Both the position numbers and the translations under genes were made by a program. This document shows positions 47,269-60,055 of a DNA stretch of 64,000 nt, in pieces. The notes below the pieces were generated by a model. It searched no databases, had not been told where the DNA came from, and saw only the letters and a program-made list of their open reading frames with translations. Every line of letters begins with the position of its first letter. The stretch's first letter is position 1. Origin of the DNA: Eudromia elegans (Eukaryota; Chordata; Aves; Tinamiformes; Tinamidae); the NCBI GenBank assembly GCA_003342815.1, contig PTEX01000312.1, positions 403,340 to 467,339 of the forward strand, given 5' to 3'.

Positions 47269-49051
47269 CAAAAAACACATTAACAGCACTCCCTACAGCT
47301 CTTCTTCCAAATTGTCCACCTGTGGTGGGTTTCGTGAGGGATAATGGCACATTATTCAATTCTAAAACTTGCTAATAAAAGCCAGAGAACTGTTTCTTTA
47401 ACAGTATGTTTACTCCAGGTCCTTGGAAATGTTATGATGTTTTCAGTTCTACCACTGTATCATCCTTCTAGTTCTATCAGTGCAGTGCTGAACAGAGGAA
47501 GAATTGTTCTCTAGGGCTTGCTCTCTCGTGCTTTGCTTAGGAACCTTGCAAAACCATACAAATGTGTTAATATATCACAATTGTATTCAAACACAATTAT
47601 ATTTGCAGCTTAATGGGGAGGAGAAAGTTATGCACATCGTGTAGAGCCATTTGTGTTTCATTTGTCAGGATAGCTGCAGATATTAATTAATCTTTTCTTC
47701 ATCCACTCTTGGCATGCACAGTGCAACTGTTACATTTTTATTCTGATAATTCATTTATCAGTAGAATGAGGCTGGAAGGAAACATTTAGAGCTCAGAAGT
47801 GCCACTGAAATTGCCCAAAGGTCATACATCTCATCTGCCAGCGAGGGCTTGCTTGTCTGATGTGTTCTAAAGCATCTCTGACTCATAAGATTTCAGTCAG
47901 ATATTGAGTTTTATTGCTTCGCTGCAGCTTCCCATTCTGATGCTATTTTCCAGATACCTTCCATCCTTTCATCCTTCAGAATTTAAATTTTAATATATAT
48001 AAAAAAAGATTTTCTATTGACTGGCAATATAGGTATGAGCTATTTTTATGGATATAACTATCTTGATGTGAAACACTGGAAACACTGTGAAAAGATGGTT
48101 AACTGGTTTTTTCAGTGTTTTCTTTATCTAGCCACATTGATTTAAAAATGAGCGCTTCATACCCACAGAATTTTATTAAAAGAGACATTTAGTTAGCTAT
48201 TTACATCACAAAATGTATCTGCCTATGCGGTGAAGACATAAATTATGTGTGCACTGGAAAAGATAACCACTTAAGTGAGTGGTTCCCTTAGTACCTGACT
48301 AACACGTATAAGGAGGATGCCTAGTGATAGAACAGATAATATAAGTTGTTCACACTAGTCCACAGCTCTTTTCTGGCACCTGACTGCATCCATTTGTCAT
48401 ACAAGAAGTTGCTTCTGCTCTTCACAGTTCTGTTACAACTTCATTTGGTGCCCATGTTTCAGTCTGGTCAACCTCCTGTGGTCCAGCTGTGAGTGTATCT
48501 CACCTCTTGAAGAATGCCAGAGGAGGCTGTCACGCCGTCAAAATGTCAGAACAGGCAGTTGAAGATGTTAGCAAATCATGTATTAGTTAATAAGCTGATG
48601 TTGGAAAGATGGAGCCCAACTTTGTGTCAGTGTATTGGTCTGGAGAGCTGGACTGTCAATGGCAAGGACAGTCGCCATGGGCAGCATACCAAGGATAATG
48701 AGAAGACTTGGGGCTTGGAAGACCAGTACTAGTTGGCCAACACAGGGTTTTCCCAGGATGTGCGTGAGGTGAATGTCAGCATAGACACAGTTTTCAGATT
48801 TGGCCAACTGTCTTTAAAAACTGTTTTCAGAGAGAGTATATGAGGCGATAACTATGCAATACTGGTGAGTAGAGAGACAGCATGGAGTGAGATCTATGAA
48901 GCCACATGGGTCTGCATGTGTGGTACATAATTTTGCCTAACATGAATCCCTCAGCTACACAGCTGCATACATTCACAGACTCATACATTGTTCTGCACAG
49001 TATTTCTGTGATTCCCTCAAGACCAAAGGATCAAATGAAAACTGAAAGTCC

Positions 49052-49071
49052 CTATAAGTGACTATAAGTGA
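49052..49071 (+). repeat. 10-bp tandem duplication
   Basis: CTATAAGTGA occurs twice in direct succession. Confidence 0.95.
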
Positions 49072-49619
49072 ATTGCAATGGAAAATTTATAGATTTGATG
49101 ATGGGAATCACTAGCTATGACGCTGGCACTCAAGTCTTTTAGAACTCAGTTGCCTATGAATGGACAGAACAAACTCTTGTGATATCATAGGTAAATCTCA
49201 GCCTGCAGAGAATCTCAGTTTTTTTGCTACATTTTGACATACGCAAGGTCATAAACACTTAAACATACTTATTGTATTCTCAAACTGAACTCTGAAATCT
49301 TCCATTGTCCTGATGAATTGTTCCTTCAACCAGCTGCCAGCAAGATAATGAACAGTGAGGAATAAGCTTGTTTCCTTCCTGTCCTTCCTGTCTCTTTTGT
49401 CCACAGAGGATCTGAGTCTCCAAAAAGCAAAGTTATTACTGAGCTCTCCCCTGCCAGCAAGCCAGATTCTCCATAGGTTGAATATAGACAGACTGCTTCT
49501 CTGCGGCCCTGAAAGGAAATATATCCATGGACCTCTCTCACTCTCCCTGCTCAAAGATAAGATGTGTCAGCTCCCTGAGTTGGAGAAGCTCTTGCTTTGC
49601 TTTTCTTTTTCTTTTCTTC

Positions 49620-49637
49620 TTTTTTTTTTTTTTTTTT
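49620..49637 (+). repeat. T18 in a longer pyrimidine tract
   Basis: Part of a T/C-rich tract from about 49597 to 49644. It accounts for phenylalanine-rich and lysine-rich frames on the two strands. Confidence 0.9.
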
Positions 49638-51784
49638 CTCTTTCTGTAAAGAAGGAGAAAACGGGAAGATGCCTGTCCATGGTATTACGTGGCAACATAT
49701 GAAACAGTAAGACACTGTTGTCTCATCCTCCCGCAAAGAGAGCTGCAGTATTAGAAGGAATTTGTGTCTGACTTTTTTTTTCTTTTTTTTTTTCCCCAGG
49801 ACAAGTGTCTGAAGTTACATAATATTCTCAGCCGTTTAATCAGTAGTATAAAGTCAGAGCAATCTCAGCAGTATAATTTGCCAAGCAACAGTGAGTGAAC
49901 TTGAAAGGTGTCTTGGTGGTGCCCTGCAGTCAGACCTACAAATCTGTGCAGGCCCTTGAGAGGGAAGTGTGGATGAGGTGGAGGAATTAAGCAGAAAGTG
50001 AGCCATGTTTGCTGTCATGGGTTGCAACACAGATGCTTCCCAGGCGTGTCTTTATGGCCTGCTTTTTGTGGGGAAAGGTTTGAGCACCTTTTGCTGTTTC
50101 ATATATCCTCCTAGAAGATACTGTGTTTTGGAGGTGTGGAAGAACACCAATGCAGCTGCTATCCAGTGATTAATGATGTGGTACTACCCCACCAGAATGA
50201 CAAATGGTCTTGCATAGTCTGCTGGTGGTGGTGCTGCAGTGACTACATGCAGCTGTCTGGTGTTGGAGTAATTAACACATTATAAGTTGCCTTTGTCAGA
50301 AGACGTGTGCCTGTAATACTGAATGAGTGTAAGTGGTATTTCATTTTGAATTTAGAAGCAGGTGGAACATGGATGACATCATTATTAAGAGAGAAGTACT
50401 TTCCTGTGCTGTGCACTGGCATAGACTTTTTTGAAAGATGTGGTTCTAGTCTCATTTAAGGAATATATCACTGTTGGCTGCTTATGCTTTCATATCAACA
50501 AAGATGAAGAAAAGGGCAGAATGAAGAGAACGTGTTAGAGTCTCATTCATTAAGCACCTCTTTTTCTGATATTTTATTCTGATTAGAATAGCCTTTACTT
50601 TTCTTATCTTTAAGGAGATCTGTTCTGATACTGTTCTGAGGGAGTTAAGAAGACTGAAACACTTAAGGCAAACATGGTTAAAGTATTTCAATGTGGGTTC
50701 AGTGGGTAGCAATAACAAGCAAACTTCACCACTGTGAATTTCCTAATGCAGACAGGACTTGAATTCACCATAAAAGTATCCCTGAGGATACTCTCTTGAG
50801 GAATCTTTAAGAATATAACAAGAATGTTTCTAAGGTTGCCTCATATAAGGAAATTTCCCTTGATGTTTCCTATTCTGATGATCTTGTGCCATTGTAGTTT
50901 AGAGGCGCTTTAAATGAAGTCCTATGGTCTGTTATATCATCTGAATATATCTGCTGTCCTTTTACATACTTTGCCTCAAATTCTAGTTGTGAGCACAAGT
51001 TAAAAATCAATAAAAGCTAACTCTTGAGATGAAGCTGGGGACACTTTAATAAAAGGTGGTCAAGTATTCCTTTGTCAGATTGCATTTTCAGATATCTCCC
51101 TGAAAGTACTTTATTATCACAAATAGCTGAGGATCTTGTTGGCCAGGATGATATTAAGCATATTGGGATGGGGCAGAGGGGCAGGCCATATGATATTTAA
51201 TTAGGAATGGGGCTTGCCAATTATTTGAGGAAAGAAGTTTGAGGAGGAGAGGATGCGAGTCTTCTGATTTTTTCCTTCCAAGTCCCTAGTTCCATCTTGC
51301 TCGTTTTACTGGTCCCTAGGCCCTACTGAAAACATCTGCTACTGCCATCTTGATAGCTGCTGTGTTTCTAATGTGGAATAATCAAACATGCTTCATTAGG
51401 AGTGCATGGTAAGGGTAGGCATTTTCTTTCCCTAAGTTGCAGATGCAGCGTTAACTCTGCAGCTACCTACTGAAATGGGAATGTAAGATGAAAAACAATG
51501 AAAGAAACTTCCAATGAACAATTAAATCAGCAGGAATAATGTTAGCATAGCTAAGAGACTCTGTAGGGTTTTGGGTGCATCTATTTCATCAGAAAACGTG
51601 TCTCATTTTAATTTTCACAAATAGGATTTTTGTCTAGTAGACCATAACCTGAAAAAATATGACCCGCTTTAGAATGAAGAATCTGCAAGTGTAAAGCAAA
51701 ATGATGCACATCAAAGATGAAAATGACTGTTTTGCTGCATGCTCAGAAAACAATAATTAGTAGTAGAACTCCATTTTGTGTGTC

Positions 51785-51802
51785 TTTTTTTTTTTTTTTT
51801 TT
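51785..51802 (+). repeat. T18 homopolymer
   Basis: Eighteen consecutive T. No neighbouring element was recognised. Confidence 0.9.
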
Positions 51803-52976
51803 GTTCTGCCTTTATTCCTAAGAAAAGTCTTCTAGAAAGATGTGATCCAAGCAATCAACTTTATTCCCTTTCTTGTTTCATAAAATTGTCATTTTGTTCT
51901 ATGGTAGGAGGAATATATTGTTTAACCAAAAATCCTTCAGTCCAAGAATTTGCTTTGATTTGCATTGGAAGAGACTGACGGAGATGAAACAGCTTCATCC
52001 AAAGATCAATAATGATTTCCCATATACCCTATGGTTTTGTTCATAATCATCACCACTTCCATTTTACGCAACTATATTTTATTGAGGCCTCATAGCTAGT
52101 CTGGTTTCTTCTTCCAGCAAATTTTCTGATTTAGGGCTTCTTGAGTCATCTCCTGTTACAAGTGGGTTCTTTTTGAAATCCACTAGGAATACATTAGAAC
52201 ACATCAGGACCTATGATAATATTTTTGCATTTTTTCATCTCTATTAATGGACAGGAGAATATTCCTTGTTTCTGTTATATGATGCCTATAGCTATAAATT
52301 TGAGCAGTATTCATTCTTATCCTTGCATTCCAAAACTTAAAAGACTAAGCTCCAAGTTATTCTATAAGCAGCAGAATAAGTTAAGGCCAGTTTCATGTGA
52401 TTTTTTTTCCTGCTCTCTCCCTGCAACTATTCTTATGCTAGGCTTCTTCCAACATGCTATTACTTCACCTCCACTCTTGCCTTGTAAGACCTTAGTTTTC
52501 ACCCTACCGAGACCTCTCTTTTTACCTCCAAAGATGATCTTATCTTATCTGTGTCCCCTGGCAGCACTTTTAAGATGAAACTGAGCTCTTTTCATGTAGT
52601 AACGGCAATTAATCCTCTATTCCTGTATATGTTTTCCTGAAATCTATTAGAACTTAATAATTTTGAGGCTTTAACTTGTGTGCCAAGTGTGGTAGAAATT
52701 GGCTATTTGCCTCAAATTTATGAGGGAAAGAATCAGCAAAATACATAAAATTTTCTCTCCTACACTGCAATTAAAAATAAGATGGATTATTTATAAGGAG
52801 AGCTATCATGAGGCCATCAAGAACACTAAATGAGTCTCAATTTTGTTTTGGTCCACTGCTGAAGAAAAATCAACTGGCTAATTAAGTCAACTTAATAGAT
52901 CTTCATATGTAAAATATTCTTTTGTGTTCTGGAAAGTCTGTTATCTTGTGACCTTTATGTTCAATCCTCAGCTTCA

Positions 52977-54175
52977 GTGGTTTCTCTGCATTGCAGCTCT
53001 CCTTTCTGTCATACTGACTGCTCCTCAATCACCTGCCAGTTTGCCCAGGGCGTGCTTCTATCCCGTTACCTAGCCGTTAATGCAGATGTTAAGCACAGTC
53101 CATCCCAGTATCAGCTCCTGAAGAATGCCATTAATTACTGCCTGGTTCATGTGCTGCTGGTCACAACTCTTTGGCCCCGGTGGTCTGGTAATTTTTCCTT
53201 ATGGTCTACTTCTCCAGTCCATATCACTACTTTGGTTATAATGATAATATGGGAGCAACCTGACTTAAGTCCAGGTAACTAACACTCGTGGCGCTCTCAT
53301 CTGTAGAGCCAGTTGTATCACTGCGGAAGGCATTTAGTTGGATCTGTTGTTGGTAAGTCTGTGCTGTTTCCACTAGTTTGTTACCTGTGTGCCTCAAAAT
53401 AGCTTCTGGGTGAATTTACTCCAGTAATTCTGTTGCACCAAGATGAAGATGAGACTGACTGATTCATAGTTCCCTGGATGTTCGAAAGATGAACTGAAGA
53501 ACCCCTCCTGAAGATGAACATGATATTTGCCCTTTTCCTGTCATGAGTAATTTCCCCAATCACCATGATCTTTCAAAGATGAGAGAGTAGCCTTGTAACA
53601 ACATTAGCCAGATCCCTAAAGACACTCAGATACAGGCCATCATGCCACCAGGATGGTGGCAATGGCTGGCACCTTCAGGCTTTGCTGGTAGGCTCAGAAG
53701 ACATAAAAACAGCCATTAGCAGTAACAAGCAAGGCAATAAAGACACTGAAAGGCTCTGTCTTCTTCCTGTATAGGGTTTCTTTGACTATGTACATCTCCT
53801 GGGCACATTTGCCCTTCAGTAATACCTGTGAGATTCCCCTCTCCACCAAGGACTGCTCTGACGAAGGCAAAATATGCTTCTCTGGAGTCTAAGGATGTGA
53901 CTTTATAATTTATCTTGTTTGCTTCTCTTAAGGTTTTGAACTGCACAATCTCATGGTTACTGCTGTCAAAGCTGCTGTTGACTTTTACATTATCCCACAC
54001 TTCCTCTTTTATTAATAACCAGTCTAGCAAAGCACCTCCCATAGCTGACTCAGCAATCATCAGTTTATCAGTCATCATCAATTGTTCTTGATACTCTCTA
54101 GAAATCTCCCAGATTGCATGCGGTTTCTAAAATTGCCCTTCTTGTAGATATTGAGGTCATTATTACTGAACTAAC
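52977..54175 (-). mobile_element. Old CR1 LINE, ORF2 endonuclease and reverse transcriptase pieces
   Basis: On the complement, 54175 to about 53720 matches the C-terminal part of the CR1 ORF2 endonuclease. QSGRFLESIKNN stands where the family has motifs like SRRFLECIDDN. GGALLDWLLIKEEVWDNVKV and SSNHEIVQFKTLRE stand at the 'GALLDLLLTNKEGLVGDVKV' and 'CSDHEMVEFKILR' sites. From about 53690 down to 52977 the reverse transcriptase region follows with frameshifts. KRANIMFIFRRG stands for 'KANVTPVFKKG'. ACCTGGACTTAAGTCAGG sits at the 'TACCTGGACTTCAGCAAGGC' site. The distance between the endonuclease and reverse transcriptase landmarks is shorter than in an intact element, implying an internal deletion. 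The 3' end is missing. It is old and inactive. Confidence 0.82.
53716..54081 (-). pseudogene. CR1 ORF2 endonuclease C-terminal remnant
   Basis: This 121-codon open stretch is the best-preserved part of the CR1 relic. It holds the SDH-type catalytic histidine region of the apurinic-like endonuclease (here SSNHEIVQF, with the usual serine-aspartate changed to serine-asparagine), then TSLDSREAYFAFVRAVLGG at the 'TLDFRRADFGLFRDLLGR' site. The upstream catalytic residues and the rest of ORF2 are outside the frame. The D-to-N change next to the histidine would by itself be expected to disable the nuclease. It is a transposon relic, not a host gene. Confidence 0.8.
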
Positions 54176-55682
54176 TGTGTACTAAAGTACTAAGTACTTA
54201 AAGTAATCTTTTACTGGACTTCAACATTGATCGTTTTTTCTTTAAGAAAACACATTTGGAAAAACATGCTTCAGAAAACTAAGCACAGTGAGTGAAAACT
54301 CACTCTAGATCAGAAACTAGATAACCACGGTTAGCATGTACTATTTACCTTGAAAGATGATTATACTTAAAGTCCATCAATAATGCAGTAAAAGTAAAGG
54401 ATGAGAAGAAGAGTTTGCATTATAATTGTTCAGTCCATTTATAAAGCCTGACAGGAATTTTCCTATATTCATAAGCACGAATTACATGTTTATAACGTAT
54501 AGGCTATAAACGCATTATGTTATAGAATCCTTAAAAGGCTTATGCTGAATTTGTGAGCCAAATGCCAAACTGAAGATATGCAATTTTTATTATTTTATTT
54601 ATAGCTTAGTCTGTTTGCTTAAACCACAGATTAAAAGCTCATACTGATAAAATGGATGTTATTAAATTACTGAAGTTAGCTAGCTGTGCTGCACTATACT
54701 TTCCTGCAGTAAAGATAATATTAAGACTATTAACCAGGTTGTGCTCACGTAAATGACTTTTTTTGAATTAATAGCTTTGCTGGATTTGTTTTGAATTGGA
54801 TTGTTCTGTGAATACAGTGACCACAGGAAAAAAAAAAAGTGTCATTTTTGAAAACCTAAGCATGGTGATTGGCATATGCTTCTGATATCAACATTAATCT
54901 AGCCTAGATGTTGAGTGGTCATCCAAAAATGTGTGTTTTTGTTGATCTGTGAGATAAGTGTTGCCAAGAGCACGTGGATGTATCCTGTGGTACTTTGCCC
55001 TGCTCTCAACTCAGTCACTTTCTGTTATAGCTTTTCCAAAACAAGTGTGAGAACTTCTGTCCTTCTAGTGTCACGGAGAACTGTGAGAAATTGCTGCAGG
55101 ACTGATACTCGTAGTGATTGGCCTGTGCTACCCCTGAAAAATTAGCAAGTTGTCAGCATAAATGAGTGGCTCAGCCCTGCTCTCAAAACCCCCTTGGGAG
55201 TCGTCAGATTTGTAGAGCCACAATGTGTAGAAATTTGTCTCTCCTGGAGGGCATAAAGCAGGAGGCATATTTCTTCTCAGCGATAAAAGTGGCAGGCTGT
55301 ATCTTTGACTCAGAACACCTCCCCGCAAACTTTCTGTGACTGGAGTTGGAATTTTACTGATAATAGAACTCTGAAAAATAGAAAATTTCAGAAGATAATA
55401 CCAATTCTATTCTGAACAAACTAAACAAATAACTCATTTCTCAGGAAATGTAGGTACTGTTTTTTATCTTGAATGTTGTCAAAATCTCTTCCTGGAAAGA
55501 TAGTCTAAATTATTTTTTTATGTATCTTACCTGAACAGCAACTAGAAGAAACACCTTACAGTTACAATTAAAATACTTGTTCCAGAATGTGAAAACAAGT
55601 TTACAAATACGTTTTGGCATAGCAAAAGTATGGAAAGTGAAAAACTGAAGGAGAGTGTCTTTGTTGCTGTTTTTCCCTTTTT

Positions 55683-55687
<5 letters not shown>

Positions 55688-55714
<27 letters not shown>
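55688..55714 (+). repeat. T27 homopolymer
   Basis: The longest homopolymer in the window, about 27 T, within a pyrimidine tract from about 55673 to 55721. Length in the assembly may be unreliable. Confidence 0.9.
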
Positions 55715-56954
55715 CTTTCTCATTTGCTGTGTGTGTTTCCTACCAATGTTATAATGGTAACTCGTAGCTGCTGCTTAACTGCACTTACATTGCAACAGAT
55801 GCGTCTTTTCAGATCCAACCCCTGCAGGAGAAAGCTGAGCATTTGAAACATCTGTTCTTTGATGAAAACACTTACTAATTGCTATATTTTCCTGGAATTC
55901 GTAGTTGAGTTAGTACACAGCAATTCAGAAAATATAACAAAAGAAATGTAGAAGACAGGTGGGTGATTACCAAGGTGAACCACACCCCCTCCCATGTCTT
56001 TACTAAATGCTGAAGCGTGCACACATGTATATTTCTGTAAAAGTACAGGAAAATTGGTTTCCTTTGAGTATGAATGGTTTGTAATCCTCTCATAATCAGG
56101 CCTGGAGCTAATGAGCTTATTTTGTGAGAAAGACAAAGAAGACTCATGTACTACATTGGAAAAAAATGTATAATGAAAAGAGTTATGGCGTAAGAAAACA
56201 AGAAAATTATCCTTATGCTAGTCAAAAAATGAATAAGAAGATGATTAATTCACTGTTATTGTGTTAACATGGAGAAAATAGACAACAAAACTGAATCAAC
56301 TGAACAAAACACTATCTGGAATGAGGATCATTAATTCACATGTTCTCTTTCTCTCTTCCTTTCTCTCCCAATAAGCTGTTGGTATGGATCATTGTTAGAG
56401 TGTCTAGGGAAATTTATTTCTGCAGAAGAAATAATAATAAAAAAGTCTGCAGGACTGTGTAGGATTTTGAAATGAAGAAGCATTATGTATTTAAGCATTG
56501 CAGTATATAAAGGACATGCATGCACACTGAAGCTACTACTTACACGTTATTTTGCTTGTGGTGCAAAAAATATTTCAAGAATATTGAAAGAATATTTCAA
56601 TTGATATAATTATTTTTCCTGAACTTAAATGCAGCATACTTGATCACTAAAGTTTCGATATGAGCTCTGTTTAAAGTTTGATGAAATAGTGTTCAGCACA
56701 CATCAGCTGGTGTCCACAAGCCGTCTCACTTGTACCTCAAGAGGTCTCAGAACACAGACATTGTATCTGAGATACCTTTGATATTATTCTGCACTCCCTT
56801 CCCTGCCCTGACGACAGCTCTTTAAAAAACAGTGGTGGTGGTGTTGTACTCTATTGAAATTCTAACAGTATGATTCTATCTAAATCTACTCCTCACACAT
56901 TCTTTATCAATAAGAATAGGAATAAAGAGGAATAGGAACAAAGAAGTTGACTAT

Positions 56955-57043
56955 TTTCAAATCCTGAGTACAAAAGTTTGGGCTCCTAAGTGAGTTTTAA
57001 ACCTAGCTTTTGTTTATGCAGCACCTATCTATATTTAGTAGTG
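56955..57043. repeat. Possible ancient MITE-like relic (CTCCTAAGT type)
   Basis: TTTTCAAATCCTGAGTAC, then TTTGGGCTCCTAAGTGAG, AACCTAGCTTTTG and GCACCTATCTATATTTAG resemble an old amniote repeat with 'TTTTGAAAAT...GGGCTCCTAAGT...GCACCTA...ATTTAGG' motifs. It may be the same superfamily as the stretch at 23.1 kb. I cannot name the family and no terminal inverted repeat is clear. Confidence 0.4.
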
Positions 57044-57110
57044 AAACCAAGTATGAAAGCAACCAGGGCATAGGTTCTGGAACATCTTAAAACCTTTCCC
57101 CTGCATAAAA

Positions 57111-57137
57111 ACATATATATATGTGTGTGTATGTGTA
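57111..57137 (+). repeat. (TA)n/(TG)n microsatellite
   Basis: Alternating TA followed by TG steps, ending GTATGTGTAT. Confidence 0.9.
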
Positions 57138-57241
57138 TCTTTACCTTTGGGTAATGATTATATATGTGTCTCACTTCTGAGCACCTTTGTGAAAGTCATT
57201 AGATTTACAAAACGGTGTCTGAATGAAGGACACGTCCTCTG

Positions 57242-57257
57242 ACAGCATGCATGCTGT
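57242..57257. repeat. 16-bp perfect palindrome
   Basis: ACAGCATGCATGCTGT is self-complementary over its full length, with an SphI/NsiI-like GCATGC core. Confidence 0.95.
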
Positions 57258-58932
57258 TACAAATATGTATAAATCAGTTTTGCGATTTTTGTGGAGAAGG
57301 ATGCGGTACATCAAGCTTGAGTGTCCCTGCCTTGTATCCAGGTCTGATGGTGACAGGGACCACCGTGTAAAGCTGACAGCTGTCTCATGCCACTGTGATG
57401 GTGTAGTATCTCCCACCTGCTTCAGTTACACACCTCAGCCTCACTTCTTGCAAATAAAAAGATCTCGTCTCAGTATGAATCGGGCTGCTCTTCAACCCAG
57501 TTTTTGAACAGTTTCCTAAGGTACTGACATGCTAAGATGGTCTTATATTGTAGTCTGTATGCATAAGGTTGTGCCTTTATAGCCGGTAAAAGATGCTACA
57601 ATTCTTACTATTAGTTCCCTTCTATGGATCAGCCAGGAAAGATTCCACACATTTATCTGTGTACATAATTAAGTACAATGTTTGTGTGATGGTGTAGGTA
57701 TGTACAGTTCCTGTACAGAGGAAACAGTTCCCTAGTTTCCTCTACATTTTCTAGTGTCTCATTCACAGGACAATTCAGCACCATAGCCAAAGAACTGGGA
57801 TGTTTTTCCATCTATAGCTTTTTTTCTACATAAGTTTAATGTGGATGTCTAATTTTTATTGGAATGATATTAATCATGAAAAATGTTCAGATTTAAGAGT
57901 GTTATTACCAAGGATGTCTCTATAAAATGTATAAAATGTTTCTGTATATACAGAAGAAAAAAATATGCTATTTTCTAGTGGATATCTGAAGGCAATAATT
58001 ATCTACTCTATATTTTATGGCTTTTATGCTCTTCTCATGATTAAGAGGCAGAGAAAAGAGTTATGAGATGCTATCAGCGATTGAAAGGCATGAGTCCAAA
58101 AAGGATTTCTGAGCTCGAGTTGCTGTGGCAATCATTGGTGGCTAGTGGTTAATGTTGTCATTTCTTTGCATTATTTTTACAGCTCATGAAACATGCTGTT
58201 ACTTTTCTTAACAATCCACATGTCAAAAATGATATAACTTCTACTTACGTAATCTCACCATGAGTAATTGCCATGTGCGTTGCATGGCTTGCTCAGATTT
58301 TAAAGTGTCACAGTAATGCAACAGCAATTTCAGTACTGCCAGTGGAAGCTACATGGTCTCATGGAATAAGTAGCTTCAACTAAATTTGATCTATATTTGT
58401 GTTAATAAAAATGATCAATCAACGAAACTTCAGCTAATATTGGGTCTTGGAATCATTTAACTTTTACAGCTGGAAAACTTGAAAATTTACATTCTGAATG
58501 CAGTTGTAAACGCAGAATAAAAATATCACTGCATTTAAAGAAAAAAACACAGCCTCTTTATGATTTTCCAAGTTTTATCAGTTTTTACTTTTGTCACATT
58601 CACACTAATGACATAGTTGAGATTAAGAATGAAATTACTGCTCTGATTTGGGCGCATATATAAACTCAAGAACTGAGAAGATTTTGGTACAACGGTGAGG
58701 AACCTGTAAAGTGATTTATTCCATTTCACGAAAATGTTATTCATTTTCTCTGCTATTTCTCTGTACCAAATCGCAGCTATCATAGAAACTGAAGAGATAT
58801 TTCCCAGTAAAAGACTGTATGAGATGTAAAGAAAGATAAAACGTGTGATGATGTTTCTGGAAAGACTGAGTATTTAGGTAAAGCTCTAGTGATAACAGCG
58901 CTAGTAAGCCGCAGTGGCATGACATACAGCAC

Positions 58933-58967
58933 TTCTTACGGTTCCGTTTCCTCTTATGGTTCCATTT
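58933..58967 (+). repeat. 17-bp near-tandem duplication with CpG/TpG differences
   Basis: TTCTTACGGTTCCGTTT (58933-58949) is followed after one base by CTCTTATGGTTCCATTT (58951-58967). Apart from the first base, the copies differ only where the first has CG and the second has TG or CA. This is the signature of methyl-CpG deamination after duplication. Confidence 0.9.
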
Positions 58968-60029
58968 GCTGCTCAGGCATTCCGATGAGTAAAGCAAATA
59001 TATCAGCATAATCTCAGACTCTCTCAAGGGAGAGATTTAAATTAGAGGCTATCTTTGATGGTGGAAGTTTTATCTCCTACTTATACCATCAGAGAAAGAG
59101 AGCTTGTCGTAATGAAAGAAGAGGTACAAGCTTTGCTTAGAGTGCTGTATTTGTGACTGATTTGCTTGATAGTTCTGTAGCTGCAGAGTTCAAGAATCTC
59201 GTGCTTGAGGTGGGCATAGCAATGTGAATGAGTGAGCTGCAAAGTGAAACTGCCACTACTCTTGATACTGAATGGCTGAGCAGTACATTAGGCCATGGTT
59301 TCTAAAGACTACAAAATTTTTGCTCTGTTGGAAAAAATACGTTTTCTAAAACAAGATAAAAAGGTGTTTTTATGTGTTCCATTGGTACCTGGAAGACTGA
59401 TATCTCACAGTTAGTCTAAGTGCCAGTTATCCAGAAACAGCTATCCAGAGAAATTCAAGCTATTTTAGATTAAGCAACTTTTATACCAGTAGAGAAAATA
59501 GAGAGCAAATATATTTTTAGGGAGAGAATATCTAAATACTATTTTCCTTGCTGTCCTAGATATTCCTCCAACAGTGGGATGTTTTGTTTTGGGGACAAGT
59601 CATTTCTCATTAACTTTATCCGATCACTGACTGGAAAAAAAAATTACTTCTGAGGAGTCTTTTGGTATCAAAATAGTAGTCCTTGTTATTTCCTTCAGAC
59701 AGTGCTTTGGACCATTTAAATAGACATGAATGTTAGAATTTATGGTCTTAAGTAATGTTGTTGGGAGTGCTGGAGTCTGCACCAGAGCAAGATTTCCTTA
59801 GGCAGTTTCAAGGGTAAAAGCAAAACTGAGTTTTGTGTTGGGACCATTAAAAGAATTGAAGCCTGCAGCGTGTTTTATTCAATATTTCCATAATACTAAC
59901 AACTCTAGGACCTGCTTGAGTTCAGACTTGGATTTTTGCTTACAGAAAAGCCAAAAAGCTCTATCTTCTCTGATCGTGTGACCCTTTTGGATTGTCAATA
60001 TCTCTCTTTTTCCCTTTTATTCAAAAAGT

Positions 60030-60055
60030 GATTCCTTATTTTGATTCCTTATTTT
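60030..60055 (+). repeat. 13-bp perfect tandem duplication
   Basis: GATTCCTTATTTT occurs twice in direct succession. Confidence 0.95.

Larger units (their letters stand above)
46554..52976. other. Non-coding interval, about 6.4 kb, no gene seen
   Basis: Mixed sequence with several long T/A runs. The frame at 46750-47022 (90 codons) includes a short TACAGATG repeat and does not resemble a known protein. Sequence from about 47640 to 47960 is complex and could be conserved. The 121-codon frame at 52213-52578 and the 115-codon frame at 49355-49702 arise partly from T-rich tracts. Around 49890-50250 the sequence is GC-richer, without identifiable origin. Confidence 0.6.

Noticed and set aside
48482-48735. 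Possible CR1 ORF2 fragment
   Set aside because: A few words resemble LINE text, but the order and reading frames do not follow CR1 or L3.
52213-52578. 121-codon open frame, plus strand
   Set aside because: Hydrophobic and proline-rich but without domain or conserved pattern. Most likely chance.
57223-57507. 94-codon frame with fairly ordinary amino acid composition
   Set aside because: Looked protein-like at first (cysteine and histidine content), but there is no zinc-finger spacing, no splice context and no recognisable family.
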